NCBI RefSeq assembly: GCF_000299915.1
Contig: NZ_AMRI01000011.1
Span: 1 to 64,000 of the forward strand
Source of the DNA: Gallaecimonas xiamenensis 3-C-1
Lineage (GTDB): Bacteria; Pseudomonadota; Gammaproteobacteria; Enterobacterales; Gallaecimonadaceae
Length of the DNA: 64,000 nt
Direction: 5' to 3'
This document shows, piece by piece, positions 1-8,641 of this stretch (positions are counted from its first letter, which is position 1; the number at the start of each line of letters is the position of its first letter). The position numbers and the translations under genes were made by a program. The notes below the pieces were generated by a model, which searched no databases, was not told the DNA's origin, and saw only the letters and a list, made by a program, of their open reading frames with translations.

Positions 1-790
1 ATTTTGACCACCTCTTCGCGGCCATCGATGCGTTCCCCGTGCCCACGGGGATAAACCGACGACCTGGGCGCACCTGACCTCGGCCAGGAAGCGTTCCCCG
101 TGCCCACGGGGATAAACCGACGACCTGGGCGCACCTGACCTCGGCCAGGAAGCGTTCCCCGTGCCCACGGGGATAAACCGACGACCTGGGCGCACCTGAC
201 CTCGGCCAGGAAGCGTTCCCCGTGCCCACGGGGATAAACCGACGACCTGGGCGCACCTGACCTCGGCCAGGAAGCGTTCCCCGTGCCCACGGGGATAAAC
301 CGACGACCTGGGCGCACCTGACCTCGGCCAGGAAGCGTTCCCCGTGCCCACGGGGATAAACCGACGACCTGGGCGCACCTGACCTCGGCCAGGAAGCGTT
401 CCCCGTGCCCACGGGGATAAACCGACAGAGGATTTCGAGGCGGCCACTGGCATAAAGCGTTCCCCGTGCCCACGGGGATAAACCGTGTTACTGCGTATAA
501 TGTATATATAAGTAAATGCGTTCCCCGTGCCCACGGGGATAAACTGCGGTGCCACTGTCCCAGTCGGGGGCTCCGGCCGCGTTCCCCGTGCCCACGGGGA
601 TAAACCGAGTTGATCCGGTCTGCCTACCTGGCTGTTGATGCGTTCCCCGTGCCCACGGGGATAAACCGGAAAGCGACGCCAGCACTATGGCCTTTGCCAT
701 GCGTTCCCCGTGCCCACGGGGATAAACCGGGTCCCAGATAAAGAACAGGCTGCCTTTGTTGGCGTTCCCCGTGCCCACGGGGCAAATCTT
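1..790 (+). CRISPR. Type I-E CRISPR array, trailer end
   Basis: There are twelve complete 29-nt repeats starting at 30, 91, 152, 213, 274, 335, 396, 457, 518, 579, 640 and 701, and a degenerate thirteenth at 762 that keeps only its first 21 nt. The repeat begins GCGTTCCCCGTGCCCACGGG and ends in GATAAACCG, the type I-E form. The repeat at 518 ends TG instead of CG. All complete spacers are 32 nt, and positions 1-29 are part of a further spacer. The six spacers at 59, 120, 181, 242, 303 and 364 are identical; the six from 425 to 761 are all different. The degenerate repeat on the right means the leader, and probably the cas genes, lie left of the window. Confidence 0.98.
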
Positions 791-817
791 ACGCCGCTGA
801 ATGCTTTTGACGACGTG

Positions 818-846
818 TTGCTCCCCGCACCTGCTGGAATGAGCTG
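818..846 (+). repeat. Possible decayed CRISPR repeat beyond the trailer
   Basis: This 29-nt stretch starts 27 nt past the expected end of the degenerate terminal repeat. Aligned without gaps to the consensus repeat it matches at 17 of 29 positions, including the CCCCG core. It may be a relic of an older repeat; chance similarity is possible. The rest of 791-982 shows no convincing gene. Confidence 0.35.
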
Positions 847-982
847 GGCCACACAAGTATCCTGTTTATCTGGCCGGAACTTTCTCGCTCACGGTGAAGG
901 TCAAAGAGCTCTCGAGGGCTTTGGCTCTAGCAGAAATCTCATGCTTGCGGATCTTCCTATACCCACCAGGCGGTGTGTTTTC

Positions 983-1873
983 TTACGTCATCCTTAGGGC
1001 ATTCACTACCACCTTAAAAGCCGCAGTCTGCTGGCGCCGGCTGGGGTAGTAGAGGTGGTAGCCGTCAAAGGGCTCGCACCAGTCGGCCAGTACCTCCACC
1101 AGCGAACCGGCTTCAATATGAGGCTCCACCAGGGCATTGGGCAGTTGCGCCAAGCCAGTGCCAGCCAGGCAGGCGTCGAGGATTTGCAGGGAGCTGTTCA
1201 TAATCAGCGGCCCGCTCACCCGCACCCGAGACTCCTGGCCGGCCTTTGAAAACTCCCAGGCATAAAGGCCGCCGTGGGTGGGCAGGCGCAGGTTAATGCA
1301 TCGGTGCGCCGTTAGCGCCTCGGGGGTTTGTGGGGTGCCGGCTTCGGCCAGGTAGGCGGGGGACGCCACCGTCATCAGCCGCATCCTTGGCGCTATGGGC
1401 ACCGCCACCATGTCGGCGGCTATCATGCCGCCGACGCGGACCCCGGCGTCGAAGCGCTCGGCAGCGATGTCGGTGAGGCCATAGTCGGTGATGAGTTCTA
1501 TGGTGAGCTCTGGGTAGGTGGCCAATAGCGGCGCCAGCTTGGGCCATAACACATGGCGGCAGGCAAACTCGTCGGCGGTAATGCGCACCGTGCCGGCCGG
1601 GTTGTCCCGCAGGTCGGCAAGGCTTGCCAGGTGGCCATCGATTTCTTCCAGCAGCGGCGCCACGCTTTGCAGCAGCCGCTCACCGGCTTCGGTGCGGGTG
1701 ACGCTGCGGGTGGTGCGGGTCAATAGCCGCACCCCAAGGCGCTCTTCGAGGGTTCGCAAGGTCTGGCTCACCGCCGAAGGCGACACCCCCAGATGGGCGG
1801 CAGCCCGGGTAAAGTTACCCTCACGGGCAACGGCCACAAATACCTTGAGTTCGTCCAGACTCGGGCTCGTCAT
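983..1873 (-). CDS. LysR-family transcriptional regulator
   Basis: This 296-residue protein has the usual LysR layout. A winged helix-turn-helix sits at about residues 5-65, with the family pattern FTRAAAHLGVSPSAVSQ, followed by a LysR substrate-binding domain from about 90 to 290. The length is normal. The gene is divergent from the cupin gene at 1978 with a 104-bp gap, the usual arrangement in which a LysR protein controls its divergent neighbour. The inducer cannot be read from the sequence. The cupin as target is an inference from position. Confidence 0.9.
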   Translation of the reverse strand: MTSPSLDELKVFVAVAREGNFTRAAAHLGVSPSAVSQTLRTLEERLGVRLLTRTTRSVTRTEAGERLLQSVAPLLEEIDGHLASLADLRDNPAGTVRITADEFACRHVLWPKLAPLLATYPELTIELITDYGLTDIAAERFDAGVRVGGMIAADMVAVPIAPRMRLMTVASPAYLAEAGTPQTPEALTAHRCINLRLPTHGGLYAWEFSKAGQESRVRVSGPLIMNSSLQILDACLAGTGLAQLPNALVEPHIEAGSLVEVLADWCEPFDGYHLYYPSRRQQTAAFKVVVNALRMT

Positions 1874-1977
1874 TATGAAGCGCTTCTTAAAACAGGGTTC
1901 TTAATTAGCCATATTATCAGCGCAATCAGGCATTGCTATCTTGTTAGCTCCCCTTTCAACACAACCGGGAGCCGGTT

Positions 1978-2421
1978 ATGAGCAATACCGATAACAAAGA
2001 CCTAGACATGCAGGTGCACCGTGCCGGTGCCACTCCTGCCATCAAAGGCCCGGCCGACTGGTTTACCGGCAATGTGCGCATCGACCGCATCTTCAATGCC
2101 CCCGCCCCGTCTCGCATCGGCTTGGCGGTGGTGAACTTCGAGCCCGGCGCCCGCACCAACTGGCACGCCCATCCCCTCGGCCAGACCCTGTTGGTGACCG
2201 ACGGTGTGGGCTGGACCCAGTGCGAAGGCGGCCCGAAAACCGAAATTCGCCCTGGTGACCTGATTTGGTGTAACTGCGGCCGCCGCCACTGGCACGGCGC
2301 CACCGACACCACAGCCCTGCAGCACGTGGCAGTGCAAGAAGCGCTGGACGGCAGCCCGGTTACCTGGTTTGAGCCGGTGTCCGATGAAGACTACCTGGCA
2401 GGCCCGGTCAAAAAAGACTAA
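1978..2421 (+). CDS. Small cupin protein of the manganese hydroxynitrile-lyase-like group
   Basis: This is a single-domain cupin of 147 residues. Cupin motif 1 (NWHAHPLGQT) supplies His63, His65 and Gln69, and motif 2 (RRHWHGAT) supplies His104. That ligand set and the WHxHPxGQ and HWHGA signatures match the bacterial cupin hydroxynitrile lyases and related proteins that bind a metal. The physiological substrate of most members is unknown, so a lyase function is only suggested. The gene is divergent from the LysR gene at 983-1873, which probably regulates it. There is no signal peptide, so a cytoplasmic location is expected. Confidence 0.85.
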   Translation: MSNTDNKDLDMQVHRAGATPAIKGPADWFTGNVRIDRIFNAPAPSRIGLAVVNFEPGARTNWHAHPLGQTLLVTDGVGWTQCEGGPKTEIRPGDLIWCNCGRRHWHGATDTTALQHVAVQEALDGSPVTWFEPVSDEDYLAGPVKKD

Positions 2422-2545
2422 GCCGACCCAAGAGCCAGCTGTTGCCTATGTGCCTGACAACAAGCGCCTTTATGGCCCCCGGCGCTTTGACAAAGGGCTA
2501 GATGGCCCGAGCCCAGCTCAGCCAAACCCAGGGGCCAAGACAGAC

Positions 2546-3487
2546 TCAACGGCGCTGAGGCTGGACGGTACCAACCAGGTTGGGCATCACCTCTTTCATC
2601 AATGCAAAAAAGTGCCTGAGCCGCGCCGGGTAATAGTTGGCATAGGGGTACACCAGGTATACCGGCAATGGGTCCGGTTGCCATTGGGGCAACAGCTGCA
2701 CCAAACGGCCGTCAGCCAGGGCGTCAGCGGCGATCCAGTGCGACACCGTGGTTACCCCCAGTCCCATTAAGGCGGCATTGTATGCCGCATAAAGGCTGTC
2801 TGTGGTCAGCCTGGGGGCAATGGCGACTTGCTCTACCGCTTGGCTTTGCTGATGGCGAAGCAGCACTTCTCGGCGATGGTAGGGGCTCTGGGCTACCCAA
2901 GGCATGGCCGGCAATTCCGCGACCTGTTGCGGGGTACCGGTTTGGCTGAGCAGCTGTGGCGAGGCCACCATGATCCTGGGCACCTCTGCCAGCAGCACCG
3001 CCACGACCGATGGGTCGCTGATGTGCCCCAGCTGCACGGAACAGTCGAGGTTTTCGGCGATGAAGTCGGGGGTCTTGTCATTGAGCACCCATTCCACACT
3101 CAGCGCCGGTGAGCGTTTCAGCAAGTCGATCAGGTGCGGCAGCATCTGCTGCTGGCCAAAGGCGTGGGGCACTCTGACTCTCAGCACACCCGCTATCTGC
3201 TCGTCATTGCCGGCGAGCTCTTCGGCCATGGCATCCCACTGGGCCAGCAGGGTGCGGGCATGCCGATAACAGCGCTCACCGTCGTCGGTCAACTTCATGC
3301 CATGGGTAGAGCGCAAGATGAGCTTGGCGCCCAACAGGCTTTCCAACTGCGCCAAGCGGCGGCTGACGGTGGGTTGGGTGGTATCCAGTTGTCTGGCAGC
3401 AGCAGAGAGGCTGCCACTTTCGATGATCCTCACCAGGGTGCGCATCAACTCTATACGATCAACGTTGTTCACAAGCAGGCTAGCCAT
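2546..3487 (-). CDS. LysR-family transcriptional regulator
   Basis: The 313-residue product has an N-terminal winged helix-turn-helix (SLSAAARQLDTTQPTVSRRL, about residues 27-46) and a LysR effector domain behind it. The start used gives about 10 extra residues before the core domain; a start at the internal Met15 is possible. The gene is divergent from the MFS gene at 3578 with a 90-bp gap. That gap contains an AGTGGC/GCCACT inverted repeat at 3518-3523 and 3556-3561, a possible operator. Control of the exporter is inferred from position. Confidence 0.88.
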   Translation of the reverse strand: MASLLVNNVDRIELMRTLVRIIESGSLSAAARQLDTTQPTVSRRLAQLESLLGAKLILRSTHGMKLTDDGERCYRHARTLLAQWDAMAEELAGNDEQIAGVLRVRVPHAFGQQQMLPHLIDLLKRSPALSVEWVLNDKTPDFIAENLDCSVQLGHISDPSVVAVLLAEVPRIMVASPQLLSQTGTPQQVAELPAMPWVAQSPYHRREVLLRHQQSQAVEQVAIAPRLTTDSLYAAYNAALMGLGVTTVSHWIAADALADGRLVQLLPQWQPDPLPVYLVYPYANYYPARLRHFFALMKEVMPNLVGTVQPQRR

Positions 3488-3577
3488 ACGTAAAGCGTAT
3501 AACAGTTCTACCAGTGAAGTGGCTACAGCGCCAATGCCTGGCTTTGCAAAATAGCGCCACTATCGGATTGGAGGACA

Positions 3578-4786
3578 ATGTCCATGCGCTCGCAACTCGC
3601 CACTCACGCAATACAGCCCCCCGCCTATACCAGGGCGACCACTCTCACCTTGGCCAGTGGTGCCGGCTTTGCGGTGGCATCTATCTATTATGCTCAGCCT
3701 ATCCTGCCCTTGATGCAGCAGGAGCTGGGTCTTGGTATCGAACAGGTTGGCCTGGTTCCAACCCTGACCCAGTTCGGTTACGCCTTGGGGCTGTTCTTCC
3801 TGCTCCCTCTGAGCGACCGCTATGACCGGCGCCAACTGATCGGCATCAAAAGCATCATGCTGGCACTGATGCTGCTGCTGTGCAGCCTGTCGGGCGGCAT
3901 CGGCAGCCTGCTACTGACCAGCCTGCTGATCGGCATAACTGCCACCTTGGCGCAAGACATAGTCCCCAGTGCCGCTATCCTGGCGCCGCCGCAGCGACAG
4001 GGCAAAGCGGTGGGAACAGTGATGACGGGCCTGCTGCTGGGCATACTGTTGTCCCGCACCTTCAGTGGTGTTATTGCCGACCATCTCGGCTGGCGCGCTA
4101 CCTACCAAATAGCCGCTGTGATCATCGTGCTGTCGGGATTGATGCTGTGGCGGCAGCTGCCACGCTTTGAAACCCACGCAAAGCTGAGTTACCCGGCATT
4201 GCTGCGCTCGGTGGGGCAACTCTTTGTTCGTTACCCGGCCTTGCGTCATGCCGCCCTTGCCCAGGGGCTGCTTTCCATTGGCTTCAGCGCCTTCTGGAGT
4301 ACCCTGGCCCTGATGCTGAGCCGACACTTTCACATGGGCAGCGATATCGCCGGGGCCTTCGGCTTGGCGGGCGCCGCCGGTGCCATTGCTGCGCCGCTGG
4401 CTGGCGGTTTGAGTGACCGCATCGGCTCTGCCAAAGTCACCCAGTTCGGCGCGGCCCTGGTCAGCTTGGCCTTTGCCGCCATGTTTGCCTTGCCATGGCT
4501 GGGCACGACGGCACAGTTGGTATTGATTGCGCTGAGTACCGTTGTCTTCGACTTCGGCTTGCAGATGGCACTGGTTTCCCACCAGTCGCTGGTCTATCGC
4601 CTGGATCCCAATGCCAGGGGCCGTATCAATGCGGTGTTCTTCACCACTGTCTTTGTGGGCATGTCACTGGGTTCATTGCTGGGCAGCCAGGCCTTGGCCA
4701 TGGCGGGCTGGCAAGGGGTGGTGGCCCTGGCTACCCTGAGTGCGGCCCTGGCTTTTGCCCTGCGCTGCAAAGCCTCTGGCCAGTGA
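3578..4786 (+). CDS. MFS efflux transporter
   Basis: The 402-residue product is very hydrophobic, with about twelve membrane segments, the usual MFS size. The loop after segment 2 reads [11 protein letters not shown], the MFS motif A position, and a second copy ([10 protein letters not shown]) starts the C-terminal half, which is typical of drug or sugar exporters of the YnfM/NepI type. It probably works as a proton antiporter in the inner membrane; the substrate is unknown. A rho-independent terminator follows directly. The divergent LysR gene at 2546-3487 is the likely regulator. Confidence 0.88.
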   Translation: MSMRSQLATHAIQPPAYTRATTLTLASGAGFAVASIYYAQPILPLMQQELGLGIEQVGLVPTLTQFGYALGLFFLLPLSDRYDRRQLIGIKSIMLALMLLLCSLSGGIGSLLLTSLLIGITATLAQDIVPSAAILAPPQRQGKAVGTVMTGLLLGILLSRTFSGVIADHLGWRATYQIAAVIIVLSGLMLWRQLPRFETHAKLSYPALLRSVGQLFVRYPALRHAALAQGLLSIGFSAFWSTLALMLSRHFHMGSDIAGAFGLAGAAGAIAAPLAGGLSDRIGSAKVTQFGAALVSLAFAAMFALPWLGTTAQLVLIALSTVVFDFGLQMALVSHQSLVYRLDPNARGRINAVFFTTVFVGMSLGSLLGSQALAMAGWQGVVALATLSAALAFALRCKASGQ

Positions 4787-4787
4787 A

Positions 4788-4811
4788 AAAAGCCACCGTC
4801 AGGTGGCTTTT
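4788..4811 (+). terminator. Rho-independent terminator after the MFS gene
   Basis: An AGCCACC/GGTGGCT stem with a 4-nt loop is flanked by an A-run and a T-run, so it may work in both directions. Confidence 0.85.
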
Positions 4812-4875
4812 CGGTTGGGTGCTCAGCGTCCCTTTCTGGCAAAATGACGGCACTTTTCCTGCAGGATACCCTTAC

Positions 4876-5133
4876 ATGAATTGTCGTGATCACTGCGGGG
4901 CCTGCTGCATAGCGCCTTCCATCACCAGCCCCATTCCCGGTATGCCAGAGGGTAAGCCAGCCAATGTGCGCTGTGTGCAACTGGCAGACGACTTTCGCTG
5001 CAAGATCTTCGGCCACCCCGAGCGCCCGGCCTTTTGCGCCGGCCTCAAGCCCTCCCAAGAGATGTGCGGCCAAGACCGGGACCAGGCCCTGCGCTGGCTG
5101 GGGGACCTGGAGATCGCCACCCGCCCGGTATAA
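4876..5133 (+). CDS. YkgJ-type small Cys-cluster protein (zinc/iron-chelating domain)
   Basis: This small 85-residue protein begins [16 protein letters not shown], and carries further cysteines at about residues 33, 42, 55 and 64. The CxxHCGxCC start and the spaced later cysteines are the mark of the YkgJ family, thought to bind zinc or an iron-sulfur cluster; the role is unknown. The start is set by this conserved N-terminus: longer readings upstream in the same frame run through the MFS gene. It lies between the MFS terminator and the MerR gene and appears to be transcribed alone. Confidence 0.85.
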   Translation: MNCRDHCGACCIAPSITSPIPGMPEGKPANVRCVQLADDFRCKIFGHPERPAFCAGLKPSQEMCGQDRDQALRWLGDLEIATRPV

Positions 5134-5164
5134 GCCCGCCCAGGGCAATGGGCACGGGCAATGG

Positions 5165-5195
5165 CCGTCAGGGCAAGGTAACCTTGGGGTAGGGT
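5165..5195 (+). promoter_or_regulatory. Candidate autoregulated MerR-type promoter
   Basis: A 13-bp palindrome (CAAGGTAACCTTG, 5174-5186) lies centrally in a 19-bp stretch that precedes a TAGGGT -10-like hexamer at 5190. A 19-bp spacer with a central dyad is the hallmark of MerR-regulated promoters. The matching -35 position (CCGTCA) is poor, so this is tentative. Confidence 0.35.
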
Positions 5196-5218
5196 TTTTT
5201 GGCTAAGAGCAAGGCAGC

Positions 5219-5629
5219 ATGAATATCGGAGAATTGGCAGAGCGCACCGGTCTTGCGCCGTCGCGCATTCGCTTTTACGAACGTATCGGCCTTTTCAAGC
5301 TGGTTAAGCGCAAGGCCAACGGCTATCGCAGTTATCCCCCCGAGGCGGTGCAGGCCTTGAACCTTATCAGCAGCGCCCAGCAGGCGGGCTTTAGCCTGGA
5401 CGAGCTTCGCACCCTGTTGCCGCCGGATCTCAATGATTGGCAGCACCAAGAGCTGCTGGCGGCGCTAAAAGCCAAGGTGGTGGACATCGAGGCTTTAGAG
5501 GCGCGCCTTGCCAGCAGCAAGGGGCAACTGCTGGCCATTATCGGGGATATTGAGGCCAAGCCTGCGGATATGGACTGCGCCGCCAACGCCAAGCGGGTAT
5601 TGGCCAAGCTGCAAAAAGACCAAGAATAA
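5219..5629 (+). CDS. MerR-family transcriptional regulator
   Basis: The 136-residue protein starts MNIGELAERTGLAPSRIRFY, a classic MerR winged helix-turn-helix, and continues into a long dimerisation helix. The C-terminal effector region holds one cysteine near the end and no metal-binding Cys pair or SoxR-type Cys cluster, so an organic ligand is more likely than a metal. It converges on the dehydrogenase operon at 5658-7225. Its best candidate targets are the divergent 19-bp-spaced promoters at 7260-7337, which lie about 1.6 kb away. That link is inference. Confidence 0.9.
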   Translation: MNIGELAERTGLAPSRIRFYERIGLFKLVKRKANGYRSYPPEAVQALNLISSAQQAGFSLDELRTLLPPDLNDWQHQELLAALKAKVVDIEALEARLASSKGQLLAIIGDIEAKPADMDCAANAKRVLAKLQKDQE

Positions 5630-5635
5630 AGGATG

Positions 5636-5660
5636 AGCCGGGCTAAGCCCGGCTTTTTTA
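5636..5660. terminator. Terminator between convergent MerR and dehydrogenase genes
   Basis: The perfect 9-bp stem AGCCGGGCT/AGCCCGGCT is followed by six T residues on the plus strand. It touches the stop codon of the opposite gene at 5658. Confidence 0.9.
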
Positions 5661-6914
5661 TGGCGCGCCGTCGCCAAGCGTAAAGGTCATACCGCTGTGG
5701 CGGCGCAGGCGGTCAAGATAACCCTCGCCAAAGGCGCTGGCCGGAGTCCAAAAACCGCCGGGCCTGCCGGTTTTCTCACTGCCTTCTCGCATATTAAGGG
5801 CCAAGAAGAGGGCGGCCTGGCCCAGCATCTTGGCGGTGGCGCCATAGCCAGGGTCCCGGTCGCCGGTAACCTTGAGGCTAAGGGCCTGGCCAGCCTCGCC
5901 CTTGCCCCAAAAGCGCAGGTCAAAGTGGCCAGCAAGCTGGGCGGCGGGGCTTGGGCCCTCGCCGGGTTTGGGCAGTAAAAAGCGTTGCATCAGGTAGCGG
6001 CCCGGCCTTACCAGGGCGGCCAGCATAAAGGCCCCCAGGACCGCCACTACCCCAAAGGCTTTAAGGCGGCCCTTGAGGCCGGGGCCGGTCAGCAGCCCCT
6101 CGTTGTAGCTAAAGTCCTGGCCGTAGGCCTGCCCCAAGAGGGCATTGGAGCGATGCACCACCCGTTCGTTAACGGCGGCCATCAGAAAGGGCGCCGCCCA
6201 GGACTGGGCGTTGTGGTCGTATTCGGCGGCTTTGACTTGATGCTGGCGGGCGCTGTTTACCGGCGCCGGTGGGCACAGGGAGTAGGGATTGTTGATGTCC
6301 TTGCGGATAGCCGGGTCGGCCAGGGCCTCTTCGATAAACTGCAATATACTGGCTACGGTGCCGCCGGAGGCACCGCCTTTTAAGGCCTTGACTCTCATGG
6401 TGATCTCGCCAAGGGGCTGGCCCCAGCGTTTGACGGCTTCTTGCTGCAAAAGCCACACCCCCATGTCCGAGGGCACCGAGTCAAAGCCGCAGCAATGGAC
6501 GATGCGGGCGCCGCTTTGGCGGGCGGCGGCCTGGTATTTGTCCACCATCCGCTTTATCCACTGGGCCTCGCCGGTGAGGTCACAATAGTCGGTGCCCCCT
6601 TCGGCGCAGGCCTTAATCAAAGGCTCGCCATACAGGGCATAGGGGCCGACGGTGGACACCACGGCCTGGGTTTGGGCGCAAAGGGCGGCGATTTGGCTGG
6701 CGTCGGTGGCGTCGCTAATCAGTATCGGCAGGTCCTTGCCCGCTTCCCCCAAGGAGGCCTTAAGGGCTTCGAGCTTGGCGGCCGAGCGCCCGGCGATGGC
6801 CCAGCGCAGCGGTTCCTGGCTTTCTGCCAGGTACTGACTCAGGTAGCGGGTCAAAATTTGGCCAACAAAGCTGGTGGCGCCGAACACCACCAGATCAAAA
6901 CGGGGCGCTGTCAT
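5658..6914 (-). CDS. Saccharopine dehydrogenase-like NAD(P) oxidoreductase
   Basis: The 418-residue protein begins with a Rossmann fold (VVFGATSFVGQILTRYL, about residues 9-25), followed by the HCCGFDSVPSDMG motif typical of the saccharopine-dehydrogenase-like and trans-acting enoyl reductase family. Membrane-anchoring hydrophobic residues occur near 290-310 (VVAVLGAFMLAALVRPG), as in bacterial members of this group. The true substrate of most members is unknown; a lipid-related reduction is plausible. The start codon overlaps the stop of the upstream gene at 6911 (ATGA), so the two are translationally coupled in one operon driven from the divergent promoter at 7260-7290. Confidence 0.82.
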   Translation of the reverse strand: MTAPRFDLVVFGATSFVGQILTRYLSQYLAESQEPLRWAIAGRSAAKLEALKASLGEAGKDLPILISDATDASQIAALCAQTQAVVSTVGPYALYGEPLIKACAEGGTDYCDLTGEAQWIKRMVDKYQAAARQSGARIVHCCGFDSVPSDMGVWLLQQEAVKRWGQPLGEITMRVKALKGGASGGTVASILQFIEEALADPAIRKDINNPYSLCPPAPVNSARQHQVKAAEYDHNAQSWAAPFLMAAVNERVVHRSNALLGQAYGQDFSYNEGLLTGPGLKGRLKAFGVVAVLGAFMLAALVRPGRYLMQRFLLPKPGEGPSPAAQLAGHFDLRFWGKGEAGQALSLKVTGDRDPGYGATAKMLGQAALFLALNMREGSEKTGRPGGFWTPASAFGEGYLDRLRRHSGMTFTLGDGAP

Positions 6915-7225
6915 AGGCGGGCTCCTAAAGGGGTGGGTAGATACAGGGCCGATTGGGCGTCCTGCACCACATCAAAACGCAGCACCAGCCCCGCCTCCAG
7001 CTGTTGTAGCAAGGTGCTCAAGGGGCCTTGGCCCTGGGTCAGGCGCAGTTTTCGCGGCAGCAGCTGCTGGGCAAAGGCCAGGGTATTGGTCTGCACCAGG
7101 GTTTGCTGCCAGCGGCCGTCAACCTGGTCCAGATCCGGGTTCATGCGGAACCTGTGGTAATAGCCCTCGGCGATCACCGCCACCTGTTGGCTGCCGAAGG
7201 TCACTTGGGTCATCTCTTTTGCCAT
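6911..7225 (-). CDS. Hypothetical protein, 104 residues, coupled to the dehydrogenase
   Basis: I do not recognise this small protein. It begins MAKEMTQVTFGSQQVAVIAE, has no signal peptide or membrane segment, and ends on the ATGA overlap with the downstream dehydrogenase gene. A GTG directly before the chosen ATG could also be the start. Being the first gene behind the minus-strand MerR-type promoter, and coupled to an oxidoreductase, it probably belongs to the same response. Confidence 0.7.
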   Translation of the reverse strand: MAKEMTQVTFGSQQVAVIAEGYYHRFRMNPDLDQVDGRWQQTLVQTNTLAFAQQLLPRKLRLTQGQGPLSTLLQQLEAGLVLRFDVVQDAQSALYLPTPLGARL

Positions 7226-7259
7226 CACCTTGCCTACCTTGATTTAAAACCCTGGTGCC

Positions 7260-7337
7260 ACTCTAAGGTTAAATCTGGCTTTAAGGTCAATAGGGCAAGA
7301 CCGGGCTTGACCTTAAAGCTGGCTTTAACCTTAGCCT
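7260..7337. promoter_or_regulatory. Mirror-image pair of divergent MerR-type promoters
   Basis: On the plus strand TTGACC (7307-7312), a 19-bp spacer and TAGCCT (7332-7337) form a promoter towards the gene at 7376. On the minus strand TTGACC (7290-7285), a 19-bp spacer and TAGAGT (7265-7260) face the gene at 7225. Both spacers hold a TTAAAG-type dyad. The arms 7263-7290 and 7307-7334 are inverted repeats that match except for a 5-nt centre. The over-long 19-bp spacer with a dyad is the signature of MerR-controlled promoters; the nearby MerR at 5219 is the likely controller. Confidence 0.75.
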
Positions 7338-7375
7338 TGGCGCCAGTGCAATAACGAGCAAAGAGGCAAGGCAAG

Positions 7376-8302
7376 ATGCAAACCATACTGGGTGCCAGCG
7401 GGCAAATCGGCCAAGAACTGGCCAAGGCGCTAAAAGCGGACTTTACCGAGCAAATCCGCCTGGTCAGCCGCCGGCCGCAACAGGTTAACGGCAGCGACCA
7501 ACTGCTGAGCTCTGACCTGTTGGACGCCGGCCAGACCATGGACGCCGTCGCCGGCTCAGAGGTGGTCTACCTCACCGCCGGCCTGCCCATGGACACGGCG
7601 CTCTGGCAAGCCCAGTGGCCGCTTATTATGGAAAACGTCATCAACGCCTGCGCCGCCCATAAGGCCAAGTTGGTGTTCTTCGACAACACCTATATGTATC
7701 CCCAGACCAGTGCCCCCCAGACCGAAGAGACTCCCTTTGTGCCTTATGGCCCCAAGGGCAGGGTGCGGGGCGACATTGCCAATATGCTCCTTAAAGCCAT
7801 GGCAAAGGGCCGGGTGCAGGCCCTTATCTGCCGGGCCCCGGAATTTTACGGGCCGGGCAAGACCCAGAGCATCACCAACGCCACCGCCATCAACCCCTTG
7901 AAGGCCGGCAAAGCCGCCAAGGTGTTCTTGCGCGACGACACCCTTAGAAGCCTTATCTACACCCCCGATGCCAGCCGGGCCATGGCGCTTTTGGGCAATA
8001 CCCCGGACGCCTTCGGCCAGACCTGGCACCTGCCCTGTGACGACAACCGCCTTACCTACCGCCAGTTGGTGACTCTGGCCGCCGAGGTGCTGGGGGCGGC
8101 TCCCCGCTACAAGGTGCTTAAGGCCTGGCAGCTCAAATTGGCCGGGCTTTTTAGCCAAACCTTGCGGGACGCGGCAGAACTTTTGCCCCGCTACCAGGTG
8201 GACAACCTTTTTGTATCGGACAAGTTCAAGGCGCGCTTTCCCGATTTCAAGGTAACGTCCCTGCAAGAAGGGCTTAAGGCCATAGCAGCCCAGGGGCGCT
8301 GA
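7376..8302 (+). CDS. NAD-dependent epimerase/dehydratase family protein
   Basis: This 308-residue protein is an extended short-chain dehydrogenase. It opens with a glycine-rich nucleotide site (ILGASGQIGQEL) and contains a FFDNTYMYPQ segment at the place of the family's catalytic YxxxK region, in a changed form. The exact reaction cannot be named. It is transcribed from the plus-strand half of the divergent MerR-type promoter, opposite the saccharopine-dehydrogenase-like operon, so the two oxidoreductases are probably induced together. The start lies close behind an AGGCAAG ribosome-binding stretch. Confidence 0.82.
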   Translation: MQTILGASGQIGQELAKALKADFTEQIRLVSRRPQQVNGSDQLLSSDLLDAGQTMDAVAGSEVVYLTAGLPMDTALWQAQWPLIMENVINACAAHKAKLVFFDNTYMYPQTSAPQTEETPFVPYGPKGRVRGDIANMLLKAMAKGRVQALICRAPEFYGPGKTQSITNATAINPLKAGKAAKVFLRDDTLRSLIYTPDASRAMALLGNTPDAFGQTWHLPCDDNRLTYRQLVTLAAEVLGAAPRYKVLKAWQLKLAGLFSQTLRDAAELLPRYQVDNLFVSDKFKARFPDFKVTSLQEGLKAIAAQGR

Positions 8303-8373
8303 CAGGGCAGGGCTGAACTGGGGCAGGGCTTTTGCTAAGCTGGGGGCCTTGTCCTTCCTCTGGAGCCTTGCCC

Positions 8374-8637
8374 TTGGCCGTTTACGTCGACAACATGAAG
8401 GCCCCTTTTCGCAATATGGTGATGTGCCACATGCTGGCCGACACCGACGAAGAGCTGCACGCCATGGCGGCGCTGATCGGCATGCACCGGCGTTGGCACC
8501 AGCACCCAGGTACCCATAAGAGCCATTACGACATCAACCTGGAGATGCGGGCCCTGGCCGTTTACCACGGGGCCCTTGAGATCACCATGAAAGAGGCGGG
8601 GCGCATCGTCTGGACCCGCCGTAAACAGGGCGCCTGA
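8374..8637 (+). CDS. DUF4031 protein, TTG start
   Basis: This 87-residue protein reads (M)AVYVDNMKAPFRNMVMCHML, which is the conserved beginning of the DUF4031 family. This alignment makes TTG at 8374 the likely start, with a TGGAG ribosome-binding site about 9 bp before it; an ATG at 8332 in the same frame would add residues that the family lacks. The function is unknown, although conserved Asp and His residues suggest metal binding. It runs towards soxR with only 4 bp between the two stop codons. Confidence 0.8.
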   Translation: MAVYVDNMKAPFRNMVMCHMLADTDEELHAMAALIGMHRRWHQHPGTHKSHYDINLEMRALAVYHGALEITMKEAGRIVWTRRKQGA

Positions 8638-8641
8638 AGCC

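Noticed and set aside
488-856. Open frame of 122 codons on the minus strand across the CRISPR array
   Set aside because: It is made of repeat-encoded peptides that recur every 61 nt; it is an artefact of the array.
791-982. Short open frame running from the last CRISPR repeats to about 997
   Set aside because: It begins inside repeat sequence, has no ribosome-binding site and no recognisable protein features.
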